Part shown: positions 1-7,617 of the stretch, piece after piece
Numbering within the stretch: the first letter of the stretch is position 1
How the letters are laid out: each line of letters starts with the position of its first letter
DNA from: Burkholderiaceae bacterium
GTDB taxonomy: Bacteria > Pseudomonadota > Gammaproteobacteria > Burkholderiales > WYBJ01
Assembly (NCBI GenBank): GCA_011525945.1
Contig: WYBJ01000252.1
Coordinates: 1 to 33,541 of the forward strand
Direction of reading: 5' to 3'
Length of the DNA: 33,541 bases
The notes under the pieces: model-generated
What the model was told of the DNA's origin: nothing
The model's input: the letters and a program-made list of their open reading frames with translations, nothing else
Database searches by the model: none
Translations under genes and position numbers: made by a program

Positions 1-331
1 AAATCACGAGCCCGATTCCAACCAGCATCGTGGCCGGGATATTGATGAGCGTCTCGACGTCCCAGCGCACGTTCAGTCGCTCGATCAACCTGTGCAGGAA
101 CCACGGCAGGAACAGCACTTTCAGGACGAGCGTCATGGCGGCCGAGACGTACAGGTGCGGTTGACTCATGCCGTAGGCGACGATCGCAGTCGAGGCGGCG
201 AGCGTCACGCCTTGCCAGGCGAACAGTCGAATGAGCGAGAGCACGCGCCGTTGCGAGAGCATGGCGAACGCGATCAGGAGCAGCGTTGCTGCGAGCAGAT
301 TCACCAGTTGCTGGCTCAGGGGCGCCGACAT
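1..331 (-). CDS. hyfE: Hydrogenase-4 component E-like membrane subunit (HyfE), 3' end outside window
   Basis: Read from the reverse complement: the frame opens with ATG at 331-329 (MSAPLSQQLVNLLAATLL) and stays open to the window edge, giving about 110 residues with no stop, so the C-terminus lies outside. Four hydrophobic segments are visible, near residues 10-25, 35-54, 60-83 and 93-110. HyfE proteins are NuoK-related subunits of the membrane arm of Hyf/formate-hydrogenlyase-type complexes, where they take part in proton translocation. The start lies one base after the hyfC stop, so the two are almost certainly co-translated. The assignment rests on membrane topology, sequence flavour and its place directly after hyfC; the remaining hyf genes (HyfF, G and I types) would be expected beyond the left edge. 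Confidence 0.8.
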   Translation of the reverse strand, partial: MSAPLSQQLVNLLAATLLLIAFAMLSQRRVLSLIRLFAWQGVTLAASTAIVAYGMSQPHLYVSAAMTLVLKVLFLPWFLHRLIERLNVRWDVETLINIPATMLVGIGLVI

Positions 332-332
332 C

Positions 333-1283
333 TCACTGCCTGACCAGAAAGTGAATCAGCATACCGAGCACGGCCAGCAGGAACGCCGTGGAGAGAAACT
401 CCGGCGCGCGAAAGACACGAAACTTCGCCGACACCGTCTCGATCAAGGCGAGGCCCGCCCCAGCCACCGCAAGCTTGCCCGTCAGCGCCAGCAACGCCAA
501 CGGCAACGCCCCCCAATCGCTGCCCTGCGCGATCCCCCAGGGGACGAACAGCGCGATGCCGATCGTCATATAGGTGTAGAGCTTGATCGCCGAAGCCCAC
601 TCGATCAGCGCCAGATGGCGCGCCGAGTACTCGAGGATCATCGCCTCGTGAATCATCGTCAGCTCCAGGTGGGTGGCCGGATTGTCCACCGGGATGCGTG
701 CGTTCTCCGCCAGCAGCACCATCAGGAAGGCGACTGCGGCGAACGCGAGGCTCGGGTGAATCACGAACTCTCGGTGCGCCAGCGATTCGACAATCGTCGT
801 AAGCTGGGTCGAGCCGCTGATGAAGGCCGCGGTGAAAAGCGTCATCAGCATCGCGGGTTCGGCCAGGAATCCGACCAGCATTTCGCGGCGCGCGCCCAGC
901 CCGCCGAACGCGGTGCCGATATCGAGTGCGGCGAGCGAAACGAACACGCGCGCGAGTGCGAACAGCCCGACCAGTGCGATGATGTCCGCGGCAGGGGCGA
1001 ACGGCAGGTCGGTCGCAAGCACCGGAACGATGCCGCCCGCAAGCCACATGCAACCGAACACGATGTAGGGTGTCGACCAGAACAAGGGTGAAGCGTTCTC
1101 GGCCAGCACCGCCTCTTTATGGAATAGGCGCCGCAGCACGTGGTAGGGCTGCAGCACACCCGGCCCGGAGCGGTTCTGCAGCCAGGCGCGACACTGGTTG
1201 ACCCAACCGGCCAGCAACGGGGCGCTCGCCGCAACGAAGATCGACTGGACGATCTGGAACGCAATGCCGGCGCTATCGATCAT
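333..1283 (-). CDS. hyfC: Formate hydrogenlyase subunit 4 / HyfC-like, NuoH family
   Basis: This 316-residue multi-spanning protein is the NuoH-type subunit that anchors the peripheral electron-transfer arm to the membrane arm of a Hyf-like complex. Family marks are QNRSGPGVLQPYHVLRRLF in the first cytoplasmic loop and ENARIPVDNPATHLELTMIHEAM, the acidic loop conserved in NuoH/HycD/HyfC. The reading frame is open further upstream, but ATG at 1283 is chosen: it overlaps the hyfB stop as ATGA, and the extra upstream residues are soluble sequence overlapping hyfB. Lys and Tyr-rich KLYTYM follows the acidic loop as in HycD. The partner hydrogenase or electron-input subunits are not in the window, so whether the complex makes hydrogen or works with another donor cannot be told. 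Confidence 0.9.
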   Translation of the reverse strand: MIDSAGIAFQIVQSIFVAASAPLLAGWVNQCRAWLQNRSGPGVLQPYHVLRRLFHKEAVLAENASPLFWSTPYIVFGCMWLAGGIVPVLATDLPFAPAADIIALVGLFALARVFVSLAALDIGTAFGGLGARREMLVGFLAEPAMLMTLFTAAFISGSTQLTTIVESLAHREFVIHPSLAFAAVAFLMVLLAENARIPVDNPATHLELTMIHEAMILEYSARHLALIEWASAIKLYTYMTIGIALFVPWGIAQGSDWGALPLALLALTGKLAVAGAGLALIETVSAKFRVFRAPEFLSTAFLLAVLGMLIHFLVRQ

Positions 1284-3319
1284 CGTACGAACAGTAACAG
1301 AGCGATCAGGGTGACGAAGCTGTACAGCAGATAGATGCTGATCCGTCCCTGCTGCAGCAGACTGACGCGCGCGCAGACCCAATCCACCAAGCGCGCGATC
1401 GGCAGATAGAGCGCATGCCAGAGACGGTCCGCGACCTCGAGCTCGAACCGGGGTTTCGCGTCATCCGGCGCGGGCACGCGGCGCCGGATGCGATAGATCG
1501 GGCCGAAGATCCAGCGAATCGGCTGCCCGAACGCGTCGGCGGTATCCTGCATGCGCGCGCTCTGCTCGGGAAAACCGCAATCCCACGGCGCCGAACGGCG
1601 CAGCCGGCCGTGCCAGATCCAGCGCACGCCGGCGAACGTCAAAGCGAAAACGATCAGGATCGTGATGAGGAAGATCGCCGGGGCATAGCTCGCCTGTTCC
1701 GGGCGCGCCGGCACGAGCCACAGCCAGCCCGAATCGAGGGCGGCACGCGGCAGGCCATGACCCGTGACCGATACCGCGACACGATCGAGCAGACCCACGA
1801 CGGTACTCGGGAAAACTCCGAGCACCACGCACCAGAGCGCGAGCCAGGCCATGCCGAGGCGCTCGTGAAATCCGGCGTCACCACGCTGGCGGCTCGCATC
1901 GGGCGCGTGCCGCGGCGCGCGCGGCTGGCCGAGGAAAGCGATGCCGTACACCTTGACGAAACACATCGCCGTGAGCGCGCCGGCGAGCGCGAGCATGGCG
2001 GCGAGCAGCGGCACGAGGCTACGCAGTACGCCGTCGGCGAGCAGCGCCGCCTGCAGTGCGGTCTGAAACGTCAGCCACTCGGAGACGAAACCATTGAGCG
2101 GGGGCAGTGCCGAGATCGCGAGTGCACCGACCAGGAAGTACATCGCGGTCGCCGGCATGCGACGGATGAGCCCGCCCATGTCGTTCAGGTTGCGCAGTCC
2201 GGTCGCGTGCAGGATCGAGCCCGCGCCGAGGAACAGCAGCCCCTTGAAGATGGCGTGATTGAGCGTGTGGTAGAGCCCCGCGATGAGCCCGAGCACCCCG
2301 GCGGCGGGATGGCCCGTCGCGATGAACACCATCGAAAGCCCGATGCCGATCAGGATGATGCCGATGTTCTCCACCGAATGATAGGCGAGCAGGCGCTTCA
2401 AATCGTGCTGCATCAGCGCGTACAGCACGCCGAACAACGCCGTGAGTGCGCCGGTGATCGCGACCGTCAGGCCCCACTGCCAGGTGACGTCGCCGATGAG
2501 ATCGTAAATCACGCGCACCATGCCGTAGATCGCCGTCTTCAGCATGATCCCGCTCATCAGCGCCGACACCGGCGACGGCGCTGCGGGATGCGCCTCCGGC
2601 AGCCAGGCATGCAAGGGCAGCATGCCGGCCTTGGCGCCGAAGCCGGCGAACGCGAGCACGAATGCAACCGTCGCCCAGAACGGCGTAAGCTCGGCGCCGC
2701 GCAACGCCTCGAACGTGTACGCGTCCAGGCCGCCGCCGCCCTGCAGGATGCCGAAACACAGCAGCAGCGCGATCGCGCCGACATGCGCAATCAGCAGATA
2801 GAGGAAGCCCGCGCTGCGAATCGCGCGCAGGCGGTGGTCGGTCGTCACCAGAAAGTACGACGCGAGCGCCATGCTCTCCCAGGCGAGCATGAAGAGGTAG
2901 GCATCGTCGGCCAGCACCACCAGCGCCATTGCGGCGAGAAAGGCGTGGTACTGCAGTCCGATCAGGCGTAGCCGCTGCGGTGTTTCGCGCTCGAAATAGC
3001 CGGCAGCGTAGATCGACACACCGGCCGAGCCGATACCGATGAGAAACAGGAAGAACCCCGCCAGCGCATCGAGCCTGAAATGAAACGGCAGTCCGGGCAG
3101 GCCGAGCGGAACGACCAGCGACTGCGCGGGCTGAGCGATCGCACGCACGGCGACGACGGCGAGCAGGAGTGCGGCCAACGCCGCCGCGGGGAACAGTACG
3201 CGATTGACCAGGCGCAGCCGCTCGGATTCGAACAAGCTGAGCATCGCCGCCAGCATCCAGAACACCGCAACCCCGACCGCGACGGCGGCGGAGGGAAACG
3301 CGGCTGAATCCAGAATCAT
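1280..3319 (-). CDS. hyfB: Hydrogenase-4 component B-like proton-translocating subunit (HyfB), NuoL/M/N family
   Basis: This 679-residue polytopic protein matches the usual HyfB length (about 670). Proton-channel hallmarks of the NuoL/M/N antiporter family are present in order: the TM5 glutamate in MLAWESMALASY, the lysine in GFGAKAGMLPLHAWLPEAHP, a second lysine in SGIMLKTAIYG, the AYHSVENIGII segment, LNHAIFKGLLFLGAGS and the C-terminal-half PPLNGFVSEWLTF. It should pump protons in the membrane arm of a Hyf-type complex. Start ATG at 3319 begins a hydrophobic helix directly. It is the first gene of the minus-strand hyfB-C-E run and faces acyP across a 230-base divergent region. HyfB is favoured over NuoL by the HyfC/HyfE neighbours. 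Confidence 0.92.
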   Translation of the reverse strand: MILDSAAFPSAAVAVGVAVFWMLAAMLSLFESERLRLVNRVLFPAAALAALLLAVVAVRAIAQPAQSLVVPLGLPGLPFHFRLDALAGFFLFLIGIGSAGVSIYAAGYFERETPQRLRLIGLQYHAFLAAMALVVLADDAYLFMLAWESMALASYFLVTTDHRLRAIRSAGFLYLLIAHVGAIALLLCFGILQGGGGLDAYTFEALRGAELTPFWATVAFVLAFAGFGAKAGMLPLHAWLPEAHPAAPSPVSALMSGIMLKTAIYGMVRVIYDLIGDVTWQWGLTVAITGALTALFGVLYALMQHDLKRLLAYHSVENIGIILIGIGLSMVFIATGHPAAGVLGLIAGLYHTLNHAIFKGLLFLGAGSILHATGLRNLNDMGGLIRRMPATAMYFLVGALAISALPPLNGFVSEWLTFQTALQAALLADGVLRSLVPLLAAMLALAGALTAMCFVKVYGIAFLGQPRAPRHAPDASRQRGDAGFHERLGMAWLALWCVVLGVFPSTVVGLLDRVAVSVTGHGLPRAALDSGWLWLVPARPEQASYAPAIFLITILIVFALTFAGVRWIWHGRLRRSAPWDCGFPEQSARMQDTADAFGQPIRWIFGPIYRIRRRVPAPDDAKPRFELEVADRLWHALYLPIARLVDWVCARVSLLQQGRISIYLLYSFVTLIALLLFVR

Positions 3320-3411
3320 GGATTACGGGCGGAGACGGGCTGGTGGTCGCAGATTGAAGGCCGATGCGATCCGCATGACGCTGCGGTCGTACCTGGCAGG
3401 TGTCAGTCGCG

Positions 3412-3441
3412 ATATTAGCAAGAGCGCTTGGCGGCCGGCAA
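3412..3441 (-). promoter_or_regulatory. Candidate promoter for hyfBCE
   Basis: On the minus strand a -35-like TTGCCG (3441-3436) and a -10-like TAATAT (3417-3412) are separated by 18 bases, about 90 bases ahead of hyfB. The match to the sigma-70 consensus is partial (4/6 for the -35), so this is a candidate only. Confidence 0.25.
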
Positions 3442-3510
3442 ACGCATCGCTGCTCGCCCGGGCTTCGAAGCGATGCAAGAGGCGCGCGCGAACCGCCCGC
3501 GCCACGTATC

Positions 3511-3516
3511 TATAAT
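3511..3516 (+). promoter_or_regulatory. Candidate -10 element of acyP
   Basis: TATAAT, a perfect -10 hexamer, lies 33 bases before the acyP ATG in the hyfB/acyP divergent region. No good -35 is visible at 16-18 bases upstream. Confidence 0.4.
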
Positions 3517-3549
3517 CGATCGCAACGCAACCCGAACCGGCCGCTCCGC

Positions 3550-3837
3550 ATGCAGGACCATCGCCGCCGTCTCGTCATCGTCGGCCACGTGCAAGGTGTC
3601 GGTTTTCGCTACGCCATGACGCGCAAGGCGGACGAATTCGGCATCCGAGGCTGGGTGCGCAATCGTCTCGACGGCGAGGTCGAGGCGCTGATCGAGGGAA
3701 GCCCCGAGGCCGTCGCGCAGATGGTCGCGTGGGCGCGTCATGGACCGCGCGGGGCACGCGTCGAGCGCGTCGAGGTCGAACCCGCCGAGCCCACGCACGG
3801 CGAGTTCGACGATTTCAGCATGCGCCCGAACACATGA
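3550..3837 (+). CDS. acyP: Acylphosphatase
   Basis: This 95-residue enzyme hydrolyses carboxyl-phosphate bonds of acylphosphates such as acetyl- or carbamoyl-phosphate in the cytoplasm. The family signature is intact: the phosphate-binding loop VGHVQGVGFRYAM with its catalytic Arg, followed by GWVRNRLDGEVEALIEG with the catalytic Asn (WVRN). Its length is the usual 90-100 residues. The frame is open upstream to 3400, but ATG at 3550 is chosen because conserved sequence begins about nine residues later and a TATAAT sits at 3511-3516. It is monocistronic as far as can be seen: the next gene starts about 250 bases downstream, after a strong hairpin. No link to its neighbours is evident. Confidence 0.93.
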   Translation: MQDHRRRLVIVGHVQGVGFRYAMTRKADEFGIRGWVRNRLDGEVEALIEGSPEAVAQMVAWARHGPRGARVERVEVEPAEPTHGEFDDFSMRPNT

Positions 3838-3984
3838 TCGCCGCGGCACTCACGCCGCAAGCGCGCGCGGGCTAGCACGCAGTGTCCGGGCGGCACGCCT
3901 CGGCAGATTCACGAATCCGCTGCGGTGTCCAGGATATGACAACGGCTGGTGTCGTCGCCGTGCCTGTGCGACCATACCGAGAAC

Positions 3985-4022
3985 GCCGCGCCGGCATCGG
4001 CGTCTACCGATGCCGGCGCGGC
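3985..4022. repeat. Perfect inverted repeat, 16-bp stem and 6-base loop
   Basis: GCCGCGCCGGCATCGG (3985-4000) is followed by the loop cgtcta and its exact reverse complement CCGATGCCGGCGCGGC (4007-4022). The stem is perfect with 14/16 GC pairs. It lies between acyP and the IclR gene, upstream of the regulator's candidate operator. No T-run follows on either strand, so it is not a classical intrinsic terminator; it may still end acyP transcription, shape the iclR leader RNA, or be a dispersed REP-like element. Confidence 0.8.
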
Positions 4023-4046
4023 CTCGATGCGGTACACAACATCATA

Positions 4047-4068
4047 TTCATTCCAAATGGTGAACGAA
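4047..4068. promoter_or_regulatory. Candidate operator palindrome ahead of the IclR-family gene
   Basis: A 22-bp imperfect palindrome has the pattern TTC-n-TTC, an 8-base centre, then GAA-n-GAA. It sits 17 bases before the preferred start codon at 4086 and overlaps the alternative start at 4068. IclR-family regulators often repress their own genes by binding palindromes near the promoter; the autoregulatory role here is inferred from position. Confidence 0.4.
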
Positions 4069-4085
4069 TGAAGGACGATGTTCGG

Positions 4086-4883
4086 ATGGCCCAGCGCACA
4101 AGCAACTCGCAACGCAACATCCGTTCTCCCTCCGGAACGCAGAGCATACAGCGCGCGGCGCGCCTGTTGCGCGAGCTTGCCGCGCGCAATCGCCAGGGCA
4201 TGCGCTTAATCGACGTCGCGCACAGCTCGGGCCTGCAGCGTCCCACCGTGCATCGCATGCTGAAGTGCCTGACCGCCGAGAACCTCGTGTCGCAGGACCC
4301 GAAGTCGCGCCGCTATTTTCTCGGTCCGCTCGTGTTCGAGCTCGGCATCACCGCCGGACCGCGCTTCAACATCCGCGACGTTTGCACCGATGCGCTCGAT
4401 CGCATCGCCGCCGACACCGGCGATACCGCGTTTCTCATCATCCGCAGCGGCGACGATGCGCTCTGCGTCGATCGGCGCGAAGGCGCCTTTCCCATCAAGA
4501 CGTTCACGGTGGACGTGGGCGTGCGCCGTCCGCTCGGCGTGGGCGCGGGCAGTCTCGCGATCCTCACCGCATTGCCGGACGATGAAATCGAAACCACCGT
4601 GCAGCGCGTCGCGAGCCGCCTGCCCGCGTACGGCAGGCTGACCGAAGCCGAACTCCTGCACATGGTCAAGCGCGCGCGCAAAACCGGCTACGTGTTGAAC
4701 GACGTGCGCACGCTCTCCGGCGTCACAGCGATCGGCGTACCGATCTTCGGTCCCAACGCGCGTCCGATCGGCGCGATCAGCGTCTCGGCCATCAGCGCGC
4801 GCATGACCACCGCGCGTCAGCGCGAGCTCGTCGAGATCCTGCGTCGTGAGATCCGCGCGATCGAAAAACAGCTCGCACGCTGA
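4086..4883 (+). CDS. IclR-family transcriptional regulator
   Basis: The protein (265 residues from this start) has the two-domain IclR layout. An N-terminal winged helix-turn-helix spans roughly residues 18-85 (SIQRAARLLRELA, then LIDVAHSSGLQRPTVHRML and the wing DPKSRRYFLGP). A C-terminal effector-binding domain spans about 95-260 and contains RREGAFPIKTFTVDVGVRRPLGVGAGSLAIL and VTAIGVPIFGPNARPIGAISVSA. Both are diagnostic of the family, which usually controls aromatic or organic-acid catabolism. The frame is open from 3882. Start 4086 is preferred over 4068 because GAAGGA at 4070-4075 is well spaced and the palindrome at 4047-4068 would otherwise overlap the start codon. No catabolic target gene is adjacent, so the effector cannot be guessed. 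Confidence 0.9.
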   Translation: MAQRTSNSQRNIRSPSGTQSIQRAARLLRELAARNRQGMRLIDVAHSSGLQRPTVHRMLKCLTAENLVSQDPKSRRYFLGPLVFELGITAGPRFNIRDVCTDALDRIAADTGDTAFLIIRSGDDALCVDRREGAFPIKTFTVDVGVRRPLGVGAGSLAILTALPDDEIETTVQRVASRLPAYGRLTEAELLHMVKRARKTGYVLNDVRTLSGVTAIGVPIFGPNARPIGAISVSAISARMTTARQRELVEILRREIRAIEKQLAR

Positions 4884-5083
4884 CCCTGGCCCGTCCCTGC
4901 CCGCGCCGGGCTCCTTGGCTTGCGCCAACCTTCCGAACAGGCGGCACGAGAAGCCGCCGACAAGACGATCCGCCCTCGGCGCGGGCGGATACCGCTCGAA
5001 AAAACTCATGCAGGCACAAGACCGCGAGCGCGAGCGACCCGGGGTCACGACGCTGCGGGTCGCCTGCAACCAAGCGTCCACAC

Positions 5084-5105
5084 TATAATCCGGCGCCGCA
5101 AGGAG
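5084..5105 (+). promoter_or_regulatory. TATAAT -10 element and AAGGAG ribosome-binding site
   Basis: TATAAT at 5084-5089 and AAGGAG at 5100-5105 precede the ATG at 5113 with a good Shine-Dalgarno spacing of 7 bases. No clear -35 is visible. The arrangement implies a short 5' leader of under 20 bases. Confidence 0.5.
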
Positions 5106-5112
5106 CAACGTC

Positions 5113-5490
5113 ATGAGCAATTTCTGGGATCTCGTCTGGCTGATCGTTTCGGTTTTCCTCTTCATCGCCTACCTGATGGTGATGTTCCATATCGTCGTCG
5201 ATCTGTTCCGAGACTCCGCGCTTGGCGGCGGCAGCAAGGTGCTGTGGATCGCAGGCCTCATCTTCCTGCCCTTCCTGACCGCGCTCATCTACATCATTGC
5301 CCGCGGTCCGGGCATGGCCACGCGCCAACAGGCGGCCGTGCAGCGCGCGCGCTCCGACACCGATGCCTATATCCGGCAAGTGGCCGGCGCATCGCCGGCC
5401 GAGCAGATCAAGGAAGCCAAGGCGCTGCTCGACGCCGGCACCATCAGTGCCGACGAGTTCGCCAAGCTCAAAGCCAAAGCACTGGCGTGA
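5113..5490 (+). CDS. Small membrane protein with PLDc_N-like and SHOCT domains
   Basis: This 125-residue protein has two N-terminal membrane helices (about residues 7-30 and 43-64) of the phospholipase-D-nuclease N-terminal (PLDc_N) type, seen in KVLWIAGLIFLPFLTALIYIIARG. A charged linker follows (about 66-95). The last 30 residues, PAEQIKEAKALLDAGTISADEFAKLKAKAL, are a textbook SHOCT module, a short C-terminal domain thought to mediate oligomerisation. There is no catalytic PLD domain, so no enzymatic role is claimed. ATG 5113 is fixed by AAGGAG at 5100-5105. The gene appears monocistronic, with its own -10 at 5084. Function is unknown; a membrane scaffold or stress-associated role is only a guess. 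Confidence 0.85.
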   Translation: MSNFWDLVWLIVSVFLFIAYLMVMFHIVVDLFRDSALGGGSKVLWIAGLIFLPFLTALIYIIARGPGMATRQQAAVQRARSDTDAYIRQVAGASPAEQIKEAKALLDAGTISADEFAKLKAKALA

Positions 5491-5670
5491 CGACCGGATC
5501 GGCGGCGCACGCCGGAATGGCTGCGCCACCCGACGGCGTGCTGCTGCGACTCGCTTGCCAGGACTGCGTTGCGACCGTGCTCGCGCGCAGCGCCCAGGCC
5601 CTCGCCGCCACGACGTAGACGATCTGCACACGAGCACGCGCACCGGCGAATCTGCGGCGAGCGCGCACGT

Positions 5671-5676
5671 TACAAT
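5671..5676 (+). promoter_or_regulatory. Candidate -10 element of the glycine-zipper gene
   Basis: TACAAT (5/6 match to TATAAT) lies 37 bases before the ATG at 5714. The -35 region is not recognisable. Confidence 0.35.
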
Positions 5677-5713
5677 GACGGCTTCGATTCGGACTATCCA
5701 TGAGGAAAAGCAG

Positions 5714-6328
5714 ATGAAACCCAGTCGTGCGTGGGCGGGGCTGTGTGCTGCAGTATTGATCTCGACCGGTACAACCGTCTATGCACAATCGAGTGTGGCT
5801 TACGGCCGCATCACGGCCGTCAGTCTGGTCGGGCAGGACACTTCGCGCGCCCAAACCGGCGGGGCGCTGCTCGGCGGCGTCATCGGACTGGCCTCCGGCT
5901 CCGGACAGTCGGGCAGCAATCGTGCGCTGCGCACCGTGGGCGGCGGCTTTGCCGGGCAACAGATCGGGCGCATGGCGAACCAGCGCCAAGCGTTCGAGTA
6001 CACGATCCTGCTGGGCGGCACGCAGACGGTTCGCATGGTGACCGACGAAGCCGGTTTGCGGGTCGGCGATTGCGTGGCCGTGGAACGAGGTAGCCACAAT
6101 AACCTGCGCCTCGTCGACGACTCGCGCTGTGTATCGAGACCGCGCCCCGCGCCCGCACCGGCCGCCCCGGCACCAGCCCCCGCGGCACCCGCGCCGGTCG
6201 CCCCGACCCAGGAAGCGTTGCAGGTGGCCAACGCCTGCGTGCAGGCAAAGGATCAATTGCTCAGGGCCGAAACGGAGCAGGCGTTCGACTTGGCCGAGCG
6301 ACGCGTGCGCCTGCTCTGCGCGGACTGA
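5714..6328 (+). CDS. Periplasmic glycine-zipper protein
   Basis: This 204-residue protein begins with a Sec signal peptide (MKPSRAWAGLCAAVLISTG, cleavage likely after VYAQ-type sequence near residue 24). A glycine-zipper stretch follows at about residues 47-90 (GGALLGGVIGLASGSGQSG and VGGGFAGQQIGRM), as in SlyB/OsmB-like envelope proteins. A small beta-rich segment then resembles the C-terminal part of SlyB-type proteins (YTILLGGTQTVRMVTDE, LRVGDCVAVERG). Residues about 138-162 are an Ala-Pro repeat linker that may cross peptidoglycan, before a short helical tail with two Cys. Unlike SlyB it has no lipobox cysteine. ATG 5714 follows a GAGGAAAAG Shine-Dalgarno; the longer open frame upstream overlaps the previous gene and is not used. 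Confidence 0.8.
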   Translation: MKPSRAWAGLCAAVLISTGTTVYAQSSVAYGRITAVSLVGQDTSRAQTGGALLGGVIGLASGSGQSGSNRALRTVGGGFAGQQIGRMANQRQAFEYTILLGGTQTVRMVTDEAGLRVGDCVAVERGSHNNLRLVDDSRCVSRPRPAPAPAAPAPAPAAPAPVAPTQEALQVANACVQAKDQLLRAETEQAFDLAERRVRLLCAD

Positions 6329-6370
6329 CCTCGCGTACGAGCACCGGATCGCCGGACCGACGGCCGCGCC

Positions 6371-7579
6371 GTGCCGGACGGATCGATGCTGCTGCGTGTG
6401 GCCCTGGCCGGGGTCGCACTGTGTGCGGCCGGCTGCGGCACACTGCCGCGCAACGCGGTGCCGCCGGAACTGATGGCGGAAGCGACGATCCCTCATCTGC
6501 CCGACGTGCGAAGCTGGGTAGGCCGACCCGGCGATGCACTGCTGGCCGACCTCGACGTCTCCTTCGATCAGGAGACGCCCGAGGAATTTCCGAAAGATGC
6601 GAACGGCAGCGTGTACTACGCCCATCTCGCGCTCTCCGGCGGCGGACCGAACGGCGCATTCGGCGCGGGTCTCCTCAGCGGCTGGAGCGCGCAAGGCACG
6701 CGCCCCGTGTTCAAGATCGTCACCGGCGTCTCGACCGGCGCCCTCATGGCGCCCTTCGCCTTCCTCGGGTCGTCCTACGACGACGCCCTGCGCGAGTTCT
6801 ACACGACCACGGCGACGAGCAACATCGTGCAGCGGCTGTCGATCATCCCCGCGTTGGTGGCTGGCGAATCGATTGCCGACTCCCGGCCGCTCGCGCGGCT
6901 GATCGACCAGCACGTCGATGCCACACTGCTCGACCAAGTGGCGCGAGCGCATGAACGAGGGCGCCGCCTGTACATCGCCACCGTGGACCTGGACGCACAG
7001 CGCTTCGTCGTCTGGAACATGGGCATGATCGCGGCGAGCGCACGCCCGGAATCGCTCGAGCTGTTCCGCAAGGTGATGTTCGCTTCGGCGTCGGTGCCGA
7101 TCGTCATGCCGCCGGTTTTTTTCGAGGTCGTCGCCGGCGGCCAGCGCTACGGCGAAATGCATGTCGATGGCGCGGTAGCGGCGAGCGTGTTCTTCAGCGG
7201 CGGCGTGTTCGGTCCCGAACTGCTGCGCGACCGGGGTGGCCGCGGGCGCGGGCGGGAGGATATCTTCGTGATCCACAACGGTCAGTTGCGGCCGGTGGCC
7301 GAGGAGGTCCGGCGCTCCATCCGCAGCATTGCGGCGCGCACCTTGAACGCCTCGAGCCGCGCCGCAATGGTCGGCAGCCTGTTTCGCATTTACGCCTTCG
7401 CCAACCGTGCGCAAGCGCGTTTTCACTGGGTGACAATCCCCGACGGGGTCGAGATCGAAGGTACCGAAGCGTTTGACCCGGTGCGTATGCGCGCGCTCTA
7501 CGACGTCGGCTATGATCTGGCGCGCAAGGGTCCGGTGTGGGCGACGCGCCCGCCGGGACTGCGGGCACCAGTCCCTTAA
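6371..7579 (+). CDS. Patatin-like phospholipase, putative lipoprotein
   Basis: The 402-residue product carries all patatin catalytic elements: the oxyanion-hole loop SGGGPNGAFGAG (residues 89-100), the nucleophile elbow GVSTG with Ser121, and the DGA motif with Asp266, forming the Ser-Asp dyad. It should hydrolyse acyl esters of phospholipids or related lipids. The N-terminus is a signal peptide ending in CAAGC, a slightly non-canonical lipobox, so attachment to an envelope membrane as a lipoprotein is likely. GTG 6371 is used here; ATG 6386 would give a 397-residue protein with a still adequate signal. It follows the glycine-zipper gene by 42 bases and precedes an alpha/beta hydrolase by 38, suggesting an operon. 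The Gly-Arg-rich loop near residue 290 (RGGRGRGRED) is unusual. Confidence 0.9.
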   Translation: MPDGSMLLRVALAGVALCAAGCGTLPRNAVPPELMAEATIPHLPDVRSWVGRPGDALLADLDVSFDQETPEEFPKDANGSVYYAHLALSGGGPNGAFGAGLLSGWSAQGTRPVFKIVTGVSTGALMAPFAFLGSSYDDALREFYTTTATSNIVQRLSIIPALVAGESIADSRPLARLIDQHVDATLLDQVARAHERGRRLYIATVDLDAQRFVVWNMGMIAASARPESLELFRKVMFASASVPIVMPPVFFEVVAGGQRYGEMHVDGAVAASVFFSGGVFGPELLRDRGGRGRGREDIFVIHNGQLRPVAEEVRRSIRSIAARTLNASSRAAMVGSLFRIYAFANRAQARFHWVTIPDGVEIEGTEAFDPVRMRALYDVGYDLARKGPVWATRPPGLRAPVP

Positions 7580-7617
7580 CGCCAAGCGCCTTGGCACCGA
7601 CCGCATAGGCTGCAGCA

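Noticed and set aside
1415..2971. A 518-codon plus-strand frame opposite hyfB
   Set aside because: It is charged low-complexity antisense sequence; hyfB on the minus strand has full NuoL/M/N signatures.
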